Source: Bacteroidaceae bacterium (GTDB taxonomy: Bacteria > Bacteroidota > Bacteroidia > Bacteroidales > Bacteroidaceae). Taken from it: 64,000 bases of DNA. The position numbers and the translations under genes were made by a program. The stretch covers positions 26,802 through 90,801 of the forward strand of contig JAGAAL010000004.1 in the NCBI GenBank assembly GCA_017615245.1, read 5' to 3'. The number at the start of each line of letters is the position of its first letter. Position 1 is the stretch's first letter. The notes beneath the pieces are model-generated. The model searched no databases. It was given only the letters and a program-made list of their open reading frames with translations, and had not been told where the DNA came from. Of the stretch, positions 49,314 to 57,335 are shown piece by piece.

Positions 49314-51842
49314 TTACTTCACCACAACCTTCTGTGAAGTGCCGTTGTTGTACTTCACAACGTAAGTACCACGCTGGTTGAGTGCGTTGATCGGGAGTTC
49401 GTTACCGCTGATGCTATAGACGGCCTTGATGCCCGATGGGACAGTCTTCTCGGAGAGACTGATGCCCTTGATGGCTGTTCCCGGAGCATCGACGAGCATG
49501 ATGCTACGGAACTCGTCGAGCAGGGCTTGGTCGATGCCTACTTCCTTGGTCCAGTAGGTGTCGAACTTGTCGCGAAGTGTCTCACCTTCGTAGGTCTTAA
49601 TCTTCTCGATGAGTTTCTGGTGGTCGCCGTCGGCATAGCCGCTCTTCGGACGCTGACCTGCGAATGAGAGGGATGTAAGCTCATACTCGAGGTTCATCTG
49701 CTCCTGAGTCATTCCGAGTACACCTTCGAGCAATACAGAAACAAGTCCTGTACGGTCGGCACCCCATACACAGTGGTAGTAAACGGCCTTGCCTTCCTTG
49801 ATGTGGTTGAGGATGAATGGGAACCATTGCTTGTAGCGAGCCTTCGATGCAGCCTCAGTAAGGTGTGAGAGCTTACAATCGTAACCGCCTTCCTTGAAGA
49901 AGTAGTCGGCTGCAGGGAATCCGAATGCACACTTACCTACATCGCCACCACCGCTGTCGTAGTTGTTGTCCTTACGGAGGTCGATTTCAGCACCTACGCC
50001 GAGGTCGATGAGGGTCTGACGGTCTTCTGCGATTGACTTGTGGAGTCCGTTGGCCTCACCGCCACGATAAATCAATCCGTAGCGAATCTGCTTGCCGTTC
50101 TGAACGCTCCAGCCACCGATATCACGAATGTTGTTGATACTTGGTGCATAAATCATACGAACAGGGCCGTCAACCCAGAACTTACCCTTTGTCAGCACTT
50201 CACCGCCAGCCTCAACCTGGAAGTAATATGTGTTGCATGGGATGAGGTTTGGCATGTAGGCCATATCGGAGCCGTCGAGCACCATGCGGCTTGTTGCATC
50301 GCTGAGGTCGCTCTGAAGACCGTACTTCACAACTGCGTCCTTCACCTTGTCAGCAGGAACTGGCACACCGATGTTGTGAGGGATGTCGAGACGTGGAGGA
50401 GCGGGCTTGAAGTAGTTTACGATAACTGATGGAGTCTCAGGCTCTGGGTACTTGGTGTTCTCCAAGAACTGACGTGCACGTACGTTCTCGATATTTGCCA
50501 CGAAGTCCATGTCCTTTGCATCTACATACTCGAACTTGGTGAAGTGAGATGCATCGTACTCCTGCTCGTCGATTGCAGTTGTCTTCCAAGAGAATGTACC
50601 AGGAACGCGGTAAACGAGTCCGCCATCCCACATCACTGGAATCTGGTCGCACTGATTAGCTGCGATATAGGTATTCTCTACAGTAATTTCGCCAACATCC
50701 TTTGCTGCGACTACGTAGCAAGGAACGTTTGCGCTGACGTGGTCAACCGGACAGAGCACAGCCTTCTGATTCACTACGTCGAGCGAACCAATGGCATATA
50801 CAGCCTTGAACTTCGATGCAGGAATGTCGCAAGGAACTGCCAATGGAGTCAATTCACCGGCCTTGAAGCTCTTCTTCAGCACAACGCCTGCGTAGGTATC
50901 GTCGGCCTGAGCGGTCTCCTCGGTGATGGTCACAGGAGCAGGAGTGCCGTAGTAGAGACGGAAGTTATCGACAACAACCCAAGACTCGGCTGGAGAACCT
51001 GTGACCATGGAGATACCGATAACGAGATTGCCGTCCTCGGCATGTGTAGCCGTAAACTCGTTCCAATAGTGTCCGTGGTCGATAGCCTGCTTGGCAATAT
51101 CGGGAGTCTTGATATTGTTCGAACGGTTGTTTGCATCAACATAGTGGCTATGTGGGTAGCCAAGACCGCTTACTACGGCAAAGACATCAGCCGACTTGTA
51201 GTGCTTACCTTTCAACATATAGCAGCCGTCGGCGAAGATGCTCTTCAGCGGACTTACATTGTTCTGATAGTCATCAATGAAGATACTAGCCTTGACAACA
51301 TCCTTGCCGCGCTCGTAGTTGGCAAGTGCCTGCTTCCATTCGCCGTTGCGATAGAAGCCCTGTACCTTCACAGTGTATTCGCCAGCTGGCATATCCTTGA
51401 CGGTTTGATACATACGAGCCGCTACCTTCGTGCCGAAACACTCTACAAGCCCATTTGCAAGCTTGAAGTAGCTGCTTGGACAGGTCCAACCCGTTATCTT
51501 CGCGAGATCAGGATTCTTGAGGAAGCTGGTGATGTCGTACTGACCAGACTTGGCAGGAACGCTCTTCATCAACTTGAAAAGCTCGGTACGCAACGTAGCC
51601 TTTGCTTCTGTCACATCATCGTCTGACATGCTGCCAGCAGCCAACTGCTGCTTGAACTGCTCAACTACAGCATAGTAGGAACTTGGGTCGGAGGACTGGT
51701 CTGCAATCGCATTATAGAGGTCGAACTCCTCTGCTGCGGCAGACGTGAAATACGGATAAGACTTGCCTTCGGGCTTTGCAGCCACCTGCAAGCAAACCAT
51801 TACCATCAAAGAGGCAATGAACCATTTAATTGTCTGTTTCAT
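49314..51842 (-). CDS. Secreted tyrosine-phosphatase domain protein
   Basis: This 842-residue exported protein has signal peptide MKQTIKWFIASLMVMVCLQVAA. A beta-sandwich-like region (about 100-300, KDMPAGEYTVKVQGFYRNGEW) is followed by two further domains and the phosphatase signature YYHCVWGADRTGLVS (HCxxGxDRT, catalytic Cys near residue 690) with RDIGGWSVQNGKQIRYGLIYRGGE at its N-side. This is the Y_phosphatase3 family, including inositol-phosphate- and lipid-directed enzymes. The end ISGNELPINALNQRGTYVVKYNNGTSQKVVVK resembles a type IX sorting tail. It stands alone with its own promoter. Confidence 0.85.
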   Translation of the reverse strand: MKQTIKWFIASLMVMVCLQVAAKPEGKSYPYFTSAAAEEFDLYNAIADQSSDPSSYYAVVEQFKQQLAAGSMSDDDVTEAKATLRTELFKLMKSVPAKSGQYDITSFLKNPDLAKITGWTCPSSYFKLANGLVECFGTKVAARMYQTVKDMPAGEYTVKVQGFYRNGEWKQALANYERGKDVVKASIFIDDYQNNVSPLKSIFADGCYMLKGKHYKSADVFAVVSGLGYPHSHYVDANNRSNNIKTPDIAKQAIDHGHYWNEFTATHAEDGNLVIGISMVTGSPAESWVVVDNFRLYYGTPAPVTITEETAQADDTYAGVVLKKSFKAGELTPLAVPCDIPASKFKAVYAIGSLDVVNQKAVLCPVDHVSANVPCYVVAAKDVGEITVENTYIAANQCDQIPVMWDGGLVYRVPGTFSWKTTAIDEQEYDASHFTKFEYVDAKDMDFVANIENVRARQFLENTKYPEPETPSVIVNYFKPAPPRLDIPHNIGVPVPADKVKDAVVKYGLQSDLSDATSRMVLDGSDMAYMPNLIPCNTYYFQVEAGGEVLTKGKFWVDGPVRMIYAPSINNIRDIGGWSVQNGKQIRYGLIYRGGEANGLHKSIAEDRQTLIDLGVGAEIDLRKDNNYDSGGGDVGKCAFGFPAADYFFKEGGYDCKLSHLTEAASKARYKQWFPFILNHIKEGKAVYYHCVWGADRTGLVSVLLEGVLGMTQEQMNLEYELTSLSFAGQRPKSGYADGDHQKLIEKIKTYEGETLRDKFDTYWTKEVGIDQALLDEFRSIMLVDAPGTAIKGISLSEKTVPSGIKAVYSISGNELPINALNQRGTYVVKYNNGTSQKVVVK

Positions 51843-51919
51843 TCTTTAATAAGTCTTATAATAATTAATAATGTTATTTGCTAAATGCATTTAATTAGGT
51901 CACTAATGTTTTCAAGCCA

Positions 51920-51927
51920 CAAAGTTA
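51920..51927 (-). promoter_or_regulatory. -7 promoter element TAACTTTG of the phosphatase gene
   Basis: Minus-strand TAACTTTGTGGCTTGAAAAC lies 78 nt upstream of ATG 51842. Confidence 0.6.
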
Positions 51928-52029
51928 CAAATTAATTCTTTATGAGCCACATTTTCCGGGGGTTAAGTTGCAAATAAACGGGGAAAAACAACAAAATAAA
52001 GACGAATCGAGCATTTTTCCTACAAATTG

Positions 52030-52061
52030 TTTGGTCAAATCAATAATTAGCAATAATTTTG
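52030..52061 (+). promoter_or_regulatory. Full -33/-7 promoter of the Phe/Tyr operon
   Basis: TTTG at 52030-52033, a 20-nt spacer and TAATTTTG at 52054-52061. The expected start is near 52068, about 20 nt before the leader peptide. Confidence 0.8.
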
Positions 52062-52086
52062 CAGCGCAAAAGAAAATGACGCGAAT

Positions 52087-52143
52087 ATGAATCGATGGTT
52101 TGCAACATATTATTACTTTTACTTTTACTTCCAGAACAGGTAA
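52087..52143 (+). CDS. Phe/Tyr-rich leader peptide (attenuator)
   Basis: The 18-residue ORF MNRWFATYYYFYFYFQNR has four Phe and five Tyr, nine of eleven residues 5-15 being aromatic. A ribosome starved of charged tRNA-Phe or tRNA-Tyr would stall here. The stop codon (52141-52143) abuts the antiterminator arm, so a ribosome ending translation masks it. It sits between the promoter and a terminator in front of the genes that make Phe and Tyr. Confidence 0.9.
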   Translation: MNRWFATYYYFYFYFQNR

Positions 52144-52224
52144 GAGCGGGCAATCGTATGGATGCAACAATGAAGAATTAAAAGATTGAATAATTGAAGA
52201 ATTAAATAAAATACGGTCCCGCTC
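52144..52224 (+). promoter_or_regulatory. Antiterminator pairing of the Phe/Tyr attenuator
   Basis: GAGCGGG at 52144-52150, directly behind the leader stop, is the exact complement of CCCGCTC at 52218-52224, the left arm of the terminator. The two pairings exclude each other. Confidence 0.8.
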
Positions 52225-52244
52225 GAACAGAGTGGGACTTTTTT
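52216..52244 (+). terminator. Attenuator terminator
   Basis: GTCCCGCTC (52216-52224), loop GAACA, GAGTGGGAC (52230-52238) form a 9-bp stem with one G-U pair, followed by six T. It lies 12 nt before the pheA ATG. Confidence 0.92.
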
Positions 52245-52255
52245 GTAAACACGAC

Positions 52256-53089
52256 ATGAAAAGAATTGCAATACAAGGTGAGATAGGGTCGTTCCACGAC
52301 ATTGCAGCCCATCAGTATTTTGCAGGCGAACAACTGCAACTCATCTGTTGCCAGACATTCGAACAGGTGTATGAGGCAATCAGCCAAGACCCGACGGTGA
52401 TCGGAATGGCTGCCATCGAGAACACCATCGCTGGCTCGCTGCTCCACAACTATGAGCTGCTGCGTGCTTCGGGTACAACAGTGGTAGGCGAACATAAGTT
52501 ACACATAACACACTGCATCTGCTGTCTGCCAGAGGACTCTTGGGACACGATTACTGAGGTACACTCGCATCCCGTAGCTTTGATGCAGACAAGGAACTAT
52601 CTGGCTCAACATCCGCAGTTGCGTGTAGTAGAGGCAGACGATACAGCAGGAGCTGCCAAGATGATAGCCGAAGGGAAGCATCGCGGATGGGCAGCCATCT
52701 GTCATGCCGACGCCGCTCGCCTCTATGGGCTGAAAGTACTGGAGGACGGCATCGAGGACAACAAGCACAACTTCACCCGCTTTCTCGTATGCTCCGTACC
52801 ACAGAAGGCCGACATGCTGCGTCCGCTCGTAGAGACAAACAAGTCGAGTATCGTTTTCGCCTTGCCTCACGAGGAAGGTAGCCTCTCTGCTGTACTTGCC
52901 ATCCTGTCGTTCTATAAGATTAACCTGACGAAGATTCAGTCGTTGCCTATCATTGGCCGTGAATGGGAGTACCTGTTCTATGTGGATGTGACCTACAGCG
53001 ACCTGACTCGCTACCGTCAGGCTATCGATGCCATCATCCCGCTCACACGCGACTTAAAGATATTAGGAGAATACAAGAGAAAAAACTAA
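52256..53089 (+). CDS. pheA: Prephenate dehydratase
   Basis: This 277-residue enzyme turns prephenate into phenylpyruvate in Phe synthesis. It has the catalytic NFTRF motif near residue 180, AAIENTIAGSLLHNYELL, and a C-terminal ACT domain for Phe feedback (HEEGSLSAVLAILSFYKINLTKIQSLPI). There is no chorismate mutase domain; that is fused to the DAHP synthase downstream. ATG 52256 is the start; the longer frame from 52232 would be translated from the terminator stem. Confidence 0.95.
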   Translation: MKRIAIQGEIGSFHDIAAHQYFAGEQLQLICCQTFEQVYEAISQDPTVIGMAAIENTIAGSLLHNYELLRASGTTVVGEHKLHITHCICCLPEDSWDTITEVHSHPVALMQTRNYLAQHPQLRVVEADDTAGAAKMIAEGKHRGWAAICHADAARLYGLKVLEDGIEDNKHNFTRFLVCSVPQKADMLRPLVETNKSSIVFALPHEEGSLSAVLAILSFYKINLTKIQSLPIIGREWEYLFYVDVTYSDLTRYRQAIDAIIPLTRDLKILGEYKRKN

Positions 53090-53096
53090 AGGATTT

Positions 53097-54281
53097 ATGG
53101 AATTCAAACCTGCAGACAGAATAAATTTAGTTCAAGAATACTATTTCAGCAAGAAGCTGAAAGAAGTGGCACAGATGAACGCCAAAGGAATGGACATCAT
53201 CTCGTTGGCTATTGGAAGTCCCGATATGCCTCCTTCACCAGCCACAATACAAACACTGTGCGACAATGCCAAGAAAGCCGACACTCACGGCTACCAACCC
53301 ATCGTGGGTATTCCGGAACTGAGGAACGCGATGGCGAAGTTCTACAAACGTTGGTACGATGTGGACCTTGACCCAGCAACGGAAATACAGCCGCTCATCG
53401 GCAGCAAGGAGGGCATCCTCCACGTGACGCTCGCCCTCTGCAATCCAGGCGACAAGGTGTTGGTACCAAATCCCGGAGACCCTACCTACACAGCACTGAG
53501 CAAGATTCTAGGACAGCAGATTGTGAACTACGACCTACTAGAAAGCAACGGTTGGCATCCCGACTTTGAACAGTTGGAAGCGATGGATCTGAGTGGTGTG
53601 AAACTCATGTGGACGAACTATCCAAACATGCCGACAGGCGGACGTGCCACACGTGAACTCTATCAGCAGCTAGTAGACTTCGCACGCCGTCACCACATCA
53701 TCATCGTGAACGACAACCCCTACTCTTTCATCCTGAACCGCGACGAGCACCTCAGCATTCTGCAGGTGCCAGGAGCAAAAGAATGCTGCATAGAATTCAA
53801 CTCGATGTCGAAGAGCCACAACATGCCTGGCTGGCGTGTGGGTATGCTGGCAACAAACGCCACCTTCGTACAATGGATTCTGAAGATTAAGTCGAACATC
53901 GACTCAGGCACATTCCGTCCGCTCCAACTCGCAGCTGCTCAGGCATACGAGAACTCGGACGAGTGGCACACAGAGGCCAATATCACCACATACGCATCAC
54001 GCCGCAAGATTGCAGAAGCCATCATGACTGAACTCGGCTGCCGTTTCGATCCTACCCAACAAGGTATGTTCCTCTGGGGCAAGATTCCAAATAGCATCGC
54101 CAACGTAGAGGACCTGACAGAGCGTGTGCTTCACGAGGCACGTGTGTTCATCACCCCAGGCTTCATCTTCGGCTCAAACGGTGAACGCTACATCCGCATC
54201 AGCCTCTGCGCCAAAGACGAGAAGATGCAGGAAGCACTGAAGAGGATTAAGGAATTAAATAATCGAATAATATGGAACTGA
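53097..54281 (+). CDS. Class I/II aminotransferase, probably aromatic
   Basis: This 394-residue PLP enzyme has the N-terminal SLAIGSPDMPPSP, the MWTNYPNMPTGG loop, the PLP Lys in EFNSMSKSHNMPGWRVGM and the C-terminal phosphate-region RYIRISLC. In this operon it most likely transaminates phenylpyruvate and 4-hydroxyphenylpyruvate. Sequence alone does not exclude an Asp or LL-DAP activity. It starts 7 nt after pheA and overlaps the next gene by 10 nt. Confidence 0.9.
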   Translation: MEFKPADRINLVQEYYFSKKLKEVAQMNAKGMDIISLAIGSPDMPPSPATIQTLCDNAKKADTHGYQPIVGIPELRNAMAKFYKRWYDVDLDPATEIQPLIGSKEGILHVTLALCNPGDKVLVPNPGDPTYTALSKILGQQIVNYDLLESNGWHPDFEQLEAMDLSGVKLMWTNYPNMPTGGRATRELYQQLVDFARRHHIIIVNDNPYSFILNRDEHLSILQVPGAKECCIEFNSMSKSHNMPGWRVGMLATNATFVQWILKIKSNIDSGTFRPLQLAAAQAYENSDEWHTEANITTYASRRKIAEAIMTELGCRFDPTQQGMFLWGKIPNSIANVEDLTERVLHEARVFITPGFIFGSNGERYIRISLCAKDEKMQEALKRIKELNNRIIWN

Positions 54282-55327
54282 AATCACTCAATTTACCAAG
54301 CGACAATCCACGTCCATTCATCATTGCAGGCCCATGTTCTGCAGAGACGGAGGAACAAGTGATGACCACAGCGAAAGCGCTAGCGAAGAAAGGCTGCCAC
54401 ATGTTCAGGGCAGGTATCTGGAAGCCACGTACCAAACCTGGAGGTTTCGAGGGACATGGCGAGAAGGCGCTCCCTTGGCTGAAACAAGTAAAGGACGAGA
54501 CAGGCATGCTGGTGGCTACCGAAGTGGCAACACCCGAGCATGTAGAACTGGCACTGAAGTACGGAGTCGACATCCTTTGGATTGGTGCACGTACCACTGC
54601 TAACCCGTTTGCCGTACAAGCTTTGGCAGATGCATTGCAGGGCGTAGAGAATCCCGTGCTGGTGAAGAACCCCGTGAATCCCGACCTCGAACTGTGGATC
54701 GGTGCACTCGAACGCATCAACAACGCAGGTGTCAAGAAGTTGGGGGCCATCCATCGCGGATTCTCCAGCTACGACAAGAAAATCTATCGTAACCTACCGA
54801 TGTGGCAGATTCCCATCGAACTGCACCGTCGCATCCCCAATATCCCCATCTGCTGCGATCCAAGTCACATCGGCGGACGCCGCGACCTCATCGCACCGCT
54901 CTGCCAGCAGGCACTCGATATGGGTATGGACGGTCTCATCGTCGAAAGTCATTGCAACCCTGATGCCGCGTGGAGCGATGCCAGCCAACAAGTCACACCC
55001 GACATTCTCGACTACATCCTCAGCATCCTCGTCATCCGTGAAAAGGTTGTGACCACAGAGAATATCATTGCCCTGCGTAAACAGATTGACGAAATCGACG
55101 ACAGCCTCATCGACCTGCTCGCCCGACGGATGCGCATCAGCCGCGAAATCGGTCAATACAAAAAAGAGCACTCCATGACCATCATCCAAGCCAGCCGTTA
55201 CAACGAGATTCTCGAAAAGCGAGGTGCCCAAGGTTCCCTGATGGGTATCGGAGCCGATTGTATCAAAGAAATATTCGAAACCATCCACGAAGAGTCTGTA
55301 CGTCAGCAAGTGGAAGTAATGAAATAA
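54272..55327 (+). CDS. aroF: DAHP synthase-chorismate mutase fusion
   Basis: This 351-residue protein combines the first step of the shikimate pathway with chorismate mutase. The N-terminal 3-deoxy-7-phosphoheptulonate synthase part (1-255, type I-beta) has IAGPCSAETEEQV, KPRTKPGGFEGHG and CCDPSHIGGRRDLI. The C-terminal AroQ domain (about 265-345) has IIALRKQIDEIDDSLIDLLARRMRISREIGQYKK. The fusion makes prephenate for both PheA and TyrA, encoded on either side. Confidence 0.93.
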   Translation: MELKSLNLPSDNPRPFIIAGPCSAETEEQVMTTAKALAKKGCHMFRAGIWKPRTKPGGFEGHGEKALPWLKQVKDETGMLVATEVATPEHVELALKYGVDILWIGARTTANPFAVQALADALQGVENPVLVKNPVNPDLELWIGALERINNAGVKKLGAIHRGFSSYDKKIYRNLPMWQIPIELHRRIPNIPICCDPSHIGGRRDLIAPLCQQALDMGMDGLIVESHCNPDAAWSDASQQVTPDILDYILSILVIREKVVTTENIIALRKQIDEIDDSLIDLLARRMRISREIGQYKKEHSMTIIQASRYNEILEKRGAQGSLMGIGADCIKEIFETIHEESVRQQVEVMK

Positions 55328-55332
55328 AAAAA

Positions 55333-56106
55333 ATGAAAATACTAATATTGGGAGCAGGAAAGATGGGTTCGTTTTTTATCGACCTGCTCAGCTTTGACCA
55401 CGAAGTAGCCGTTTACGACATCGATGCCCAGCGCCTGCGCTTCACCTACAACTGCCGACGTTTCACCAGTCTCGATGAGATTGATGAATTCGCACCCGAA
55501 CTTGTCATCAATGCGGTATCGCTGAAACACACCCTCGATGTATTCCGCCAAGTCATCCCTCACCTACCTAAAAGCTGCATCCTCAGTGACATCTCATCTG
55601 TGAAGACCGGCTTCAAGGAGTTCTATGAGGAGAGCGGATTCCACTACGTAAGCACCCACCCGATGTTTGGTCCCACCTTCGCCAACCTCGGACAACTCAG
55701 TAACGAGAATGCCATCATCATCAACGAAGGCGACTTCATGGGACGTTGCTTCTTCAAGGAACTCTACTCACGTCTCGGCCTCCACATCTGCGAATATACC
55801 TTCGACGAGCACGACCGCACCGTGGCCTACTCGCTCTCCATCCCCTTCATCTCAACCTTTGCCTTTGCTGCCGTGATGAAGCATCAGGATGCCCCGGGAA
55901 CCACTTTCAAGCGCCACATGCTCATCGCACAAGGTGTATTGAGCGAGGACGACACCCTGCTACGAGAAATTCTGTTCAACCCCTATACGAAAGATCAGGT
56001 ATCACAGATACGCGACGAGATGGCCGAACTGATTGACATCATCGACAAGAAAGATGAAGACCACATGCAAGCCTATCTCACAAAAATACGTGCCAACATC
56101 AAATAG
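55333..56106 (+). CDS. tyrA: Prephenate dehydrogenase
   Basis: This 257-residue NAD(P)-dependent enzyme makes 4-hydroxyphenylpyruvate for Tyr. The Rossmann motif LGAGKMGSFFIDLL begins the protein, SDISSVKTGFKEF and YVSTHPMFGPTFA (catalytic His) follow, and DEHDRTVAYSLSIPF is in the helical part. ATG 55333 lies 5 nt after the preceding stop; the frame upstream overlaps aroF. The last codons and stop form the left arm and loop of the terminator. Confidence 0.93.
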   Translation: MKILILGAGKMGSFFIDLLSFDHEVAVYDIDAQRLRFTYNCRRFTSLDEIDEFAPELVINAVSLKHTLDVFRQVIPHLPKSCILSDISSVKTGFKEFYEESGFHYVSTHPMFGPTFANLGQLSNENAIIINEGDFMGRCFFKELYSRLGLHICEYTFDEHDRTVAYSLSIPFISTFAFAAVMKHQDAPGTTFKRHMLIAQGVLSEDDTLLREILFNPYTKDQVSQIRDEMAELIDIIDKKDEDHMQAYLTKIRANIK

Positions 56107-56122
56107 TTGGCACGTATTTTTT
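56082..56122 (+). terminator. Terminator that includes the tyrA stop codon
   Basis: AAAAATACGTGCCAAC (56082-56097) and its exact complement at 56106-56121 form a 16-bp stem with an 8-nt loop, ending in a T run. The left arm encodes the last residues and the loop carries TAG (56104-56106). Confidence 0.9.
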
Positions 56123-56161
56123 GTCCTAACATTCTGTGCGGGAAATGCACATTCGTTTGTC

Positions 56162-56368
56162 TCAATCGTTTCTATACTCTAAGATATCGCCTGGCTGACA
56201 GTCGAGCGCCTGACAGATAGCCTCTAAGGTGGAGAAGCGGACGGCTTTTGCCTTACCTGTCTTCAGTATGGAGAGGTTGGCTTGAGTGATGCCAATCTTT
56301 TCAGCCAATTCCTGTGATGACATCTTGCGTTTGGCCATCATCACATCTACATTTACAATGATACTCAT
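56162..56368 (-). CDS. XRE-type helix-turn-helix regulator (YozG-like)
   Basis: This 68-residue protein is a single HTH domain (KRKMSSQELAEKIGITQANLSILKTGKAKAVRFSTLEAICQALDCQPGDILEY). Such tiny XRE proteins are often encoded next to DUF2975 membrane proteins, as here. It starts 24 nt after the DUF2975 stop. Confidence 0.9.
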   Translation of the reverse strand: MSIIVNVDVMMAKRKMSSQELAEKIGITQANLSILKTGKAKAVRFSTLEAICQALDCQPGDILEYRND

Positions 56369-56392
56369 AAAAACTTCAATTTTTCAATCTTA

Positions 56393-57118
56393 TTAGATGG
56401 TCAGTTCCTGTTCTTCCTTCATTTCCTTACCCATAAGGATGATTTGTGAAATAATCATTAGGACAAGGCCCGTGAGAAGATACATGCTGTTCGTCTCATT
56501 CTTAAACACCACATAATAGTCGGCCAACTGGATATGGTGCATATTATACTGTGTTATTGCATAGCTAACAATCGTCTGGTACAAATAAAGAGCGCTGAGC
56601 AGGATACCCGTGATTTCGAGGTATTTAGACACTTGTGTTACAAACACTTCTCCACGACGAATGCGGCGAACCAATTTAATTACTAAACAAAGTATCCAGA
56701 TAATCACAATGAGTCCTCCTACTGACGTGATGACAGAAACGATAAAAAGATTATTAAAGAACCGATTTTGCGAGGCGGGAACTGACAGTGTCACTTTTTG
56801 CATCTCCACCTTGTAGGTCTGCATCTCACCCCCATTACTGTCTGACATCTTTGCCGTTGAGATAAGCGACTTTTGCGTTGTCCGATCTTTAGGCGCAACA
56901 TAAACTTCATAGCTATATGTTTCATGATTGGTTGTGACAACAGTGCCGTCGGCACGTGTTTCACGACTCATAAAATCAGGTGGGCAATCCACAAATTCCA
57001 ATTTGTCATCAGGAGTTGAATACCATGATGGCACTTTGATATAAAATAAGTTGGTTACTACAAAATAGATAAGTACTACAACAAACAGAGTGCTGTAAAT
57101 TTTAAGCTTTTTCTTCAT
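56393..57118 (-). CDS. DUF2975 membrane protein
   Basis: This 241-residue membrane protein has four hydrophobic helices: residues 5-27 (KIYSTLFVVVLIYFVVTNLFYI), FIVSVITSVGGLIVIIWILCLVIKL, YLEITGILLSALYLYQTI and LTGLVLMIISQIILMG. ATG 57118 begins MKKKLKIYST just before the first; the ATG at 57163 overlaps the promoter. Function is unknown; pairing with a YozG-type regulator is known. Confidence 0.82.
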   Translation of the reverse strand: MKKKLKIYSTLFVVVLIYFVVTNLFYIKVPSWYSTPDDKLEFVDCPPDFMSRETRADGTVVTTNHETYSYEVYVAPKDRTTQKSLISTAKMSDSNGGEMQTYKVEMQKVTLSVPASQNRFFNNLFIVSVITSVGGLIVIIWILCLVIKLVRRIRRGEVFVTQVSKYLEITGILLSALYLYQTIVSYAITQYNMHHIQLADYYVVFKNETNSMYLLTGLVLMIISQIILMGKEMKEEQELTI

Positions 57119-57160
57119 AATTAATAATATTTTACTGTTAAACGATAAATTATTTCGGTG

Positions 57161-57168
57161 CAAAGATA
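57161..57168 (-). promoter_or_regulatory. -7 promoter element TATCTTTG of the DUF2975-XRE pair
   Basis: Minus-strand TATCTTTGCACCGAAATA lies 42 nt upstream of ATG 57118. Confidence 0.65.
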
Positions 57169-57281
57169 AATACTTTATTTGAATCCACCAAGAAAAAAAG
57201 CAAAAAATTTATCGAAAAACAATAATATTTTATTAAAAGAGGGGAATTTTATCAAAACAACACCATTCTGCAAACAAAAAC

Positions 57282-57312
57282 GCAGGGAGTGGAATGACCG
57301 CCCCCCCCCTGC
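57282..57312 (-). terminator. Terminator after the fucosidase with a nine-C tract
   Basis: Minus-strand GCAGGG...CCCTGC stem followed by GTTTTTGTTTG. The loop side carries a run of nine G (C at 57301-57309 on plus), liable to slippage but outside the coding region. Confidence 0.55.
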
Positions 57313-57335
57313 TATTTTGTTGTACGGAAAGAGTG

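Larger units (their letters stand above)
51843..52255. other. 413-nt region with divergent promoters and attenuator
   Basis: It holds the phosphatase promoter (51920-51927) and the promoter, leader peptide and terminator that control the Phe/Tyr operon. AT-rich simple repeats (GAATTAA units) fill the linker near 52173-52210. Confidence 0.85.

Noticed and set aside
50544-51626. 360-residue plus-strand ORF
   Set aside because: Antisense of the secreted phosphatase gene, with no motif.
52232-52255. Longer start of prephenate dehydratase
   Set aside because: It would begin inside the attenuator terminator stem; MKRIAIQGEIGS is the normal N-terminus.
57301-57309. Phase-variable C tract
   Set aside because: The nine-C run lies after the fucosidase stop in a terminator-like stem, so slippage would not change a protein.
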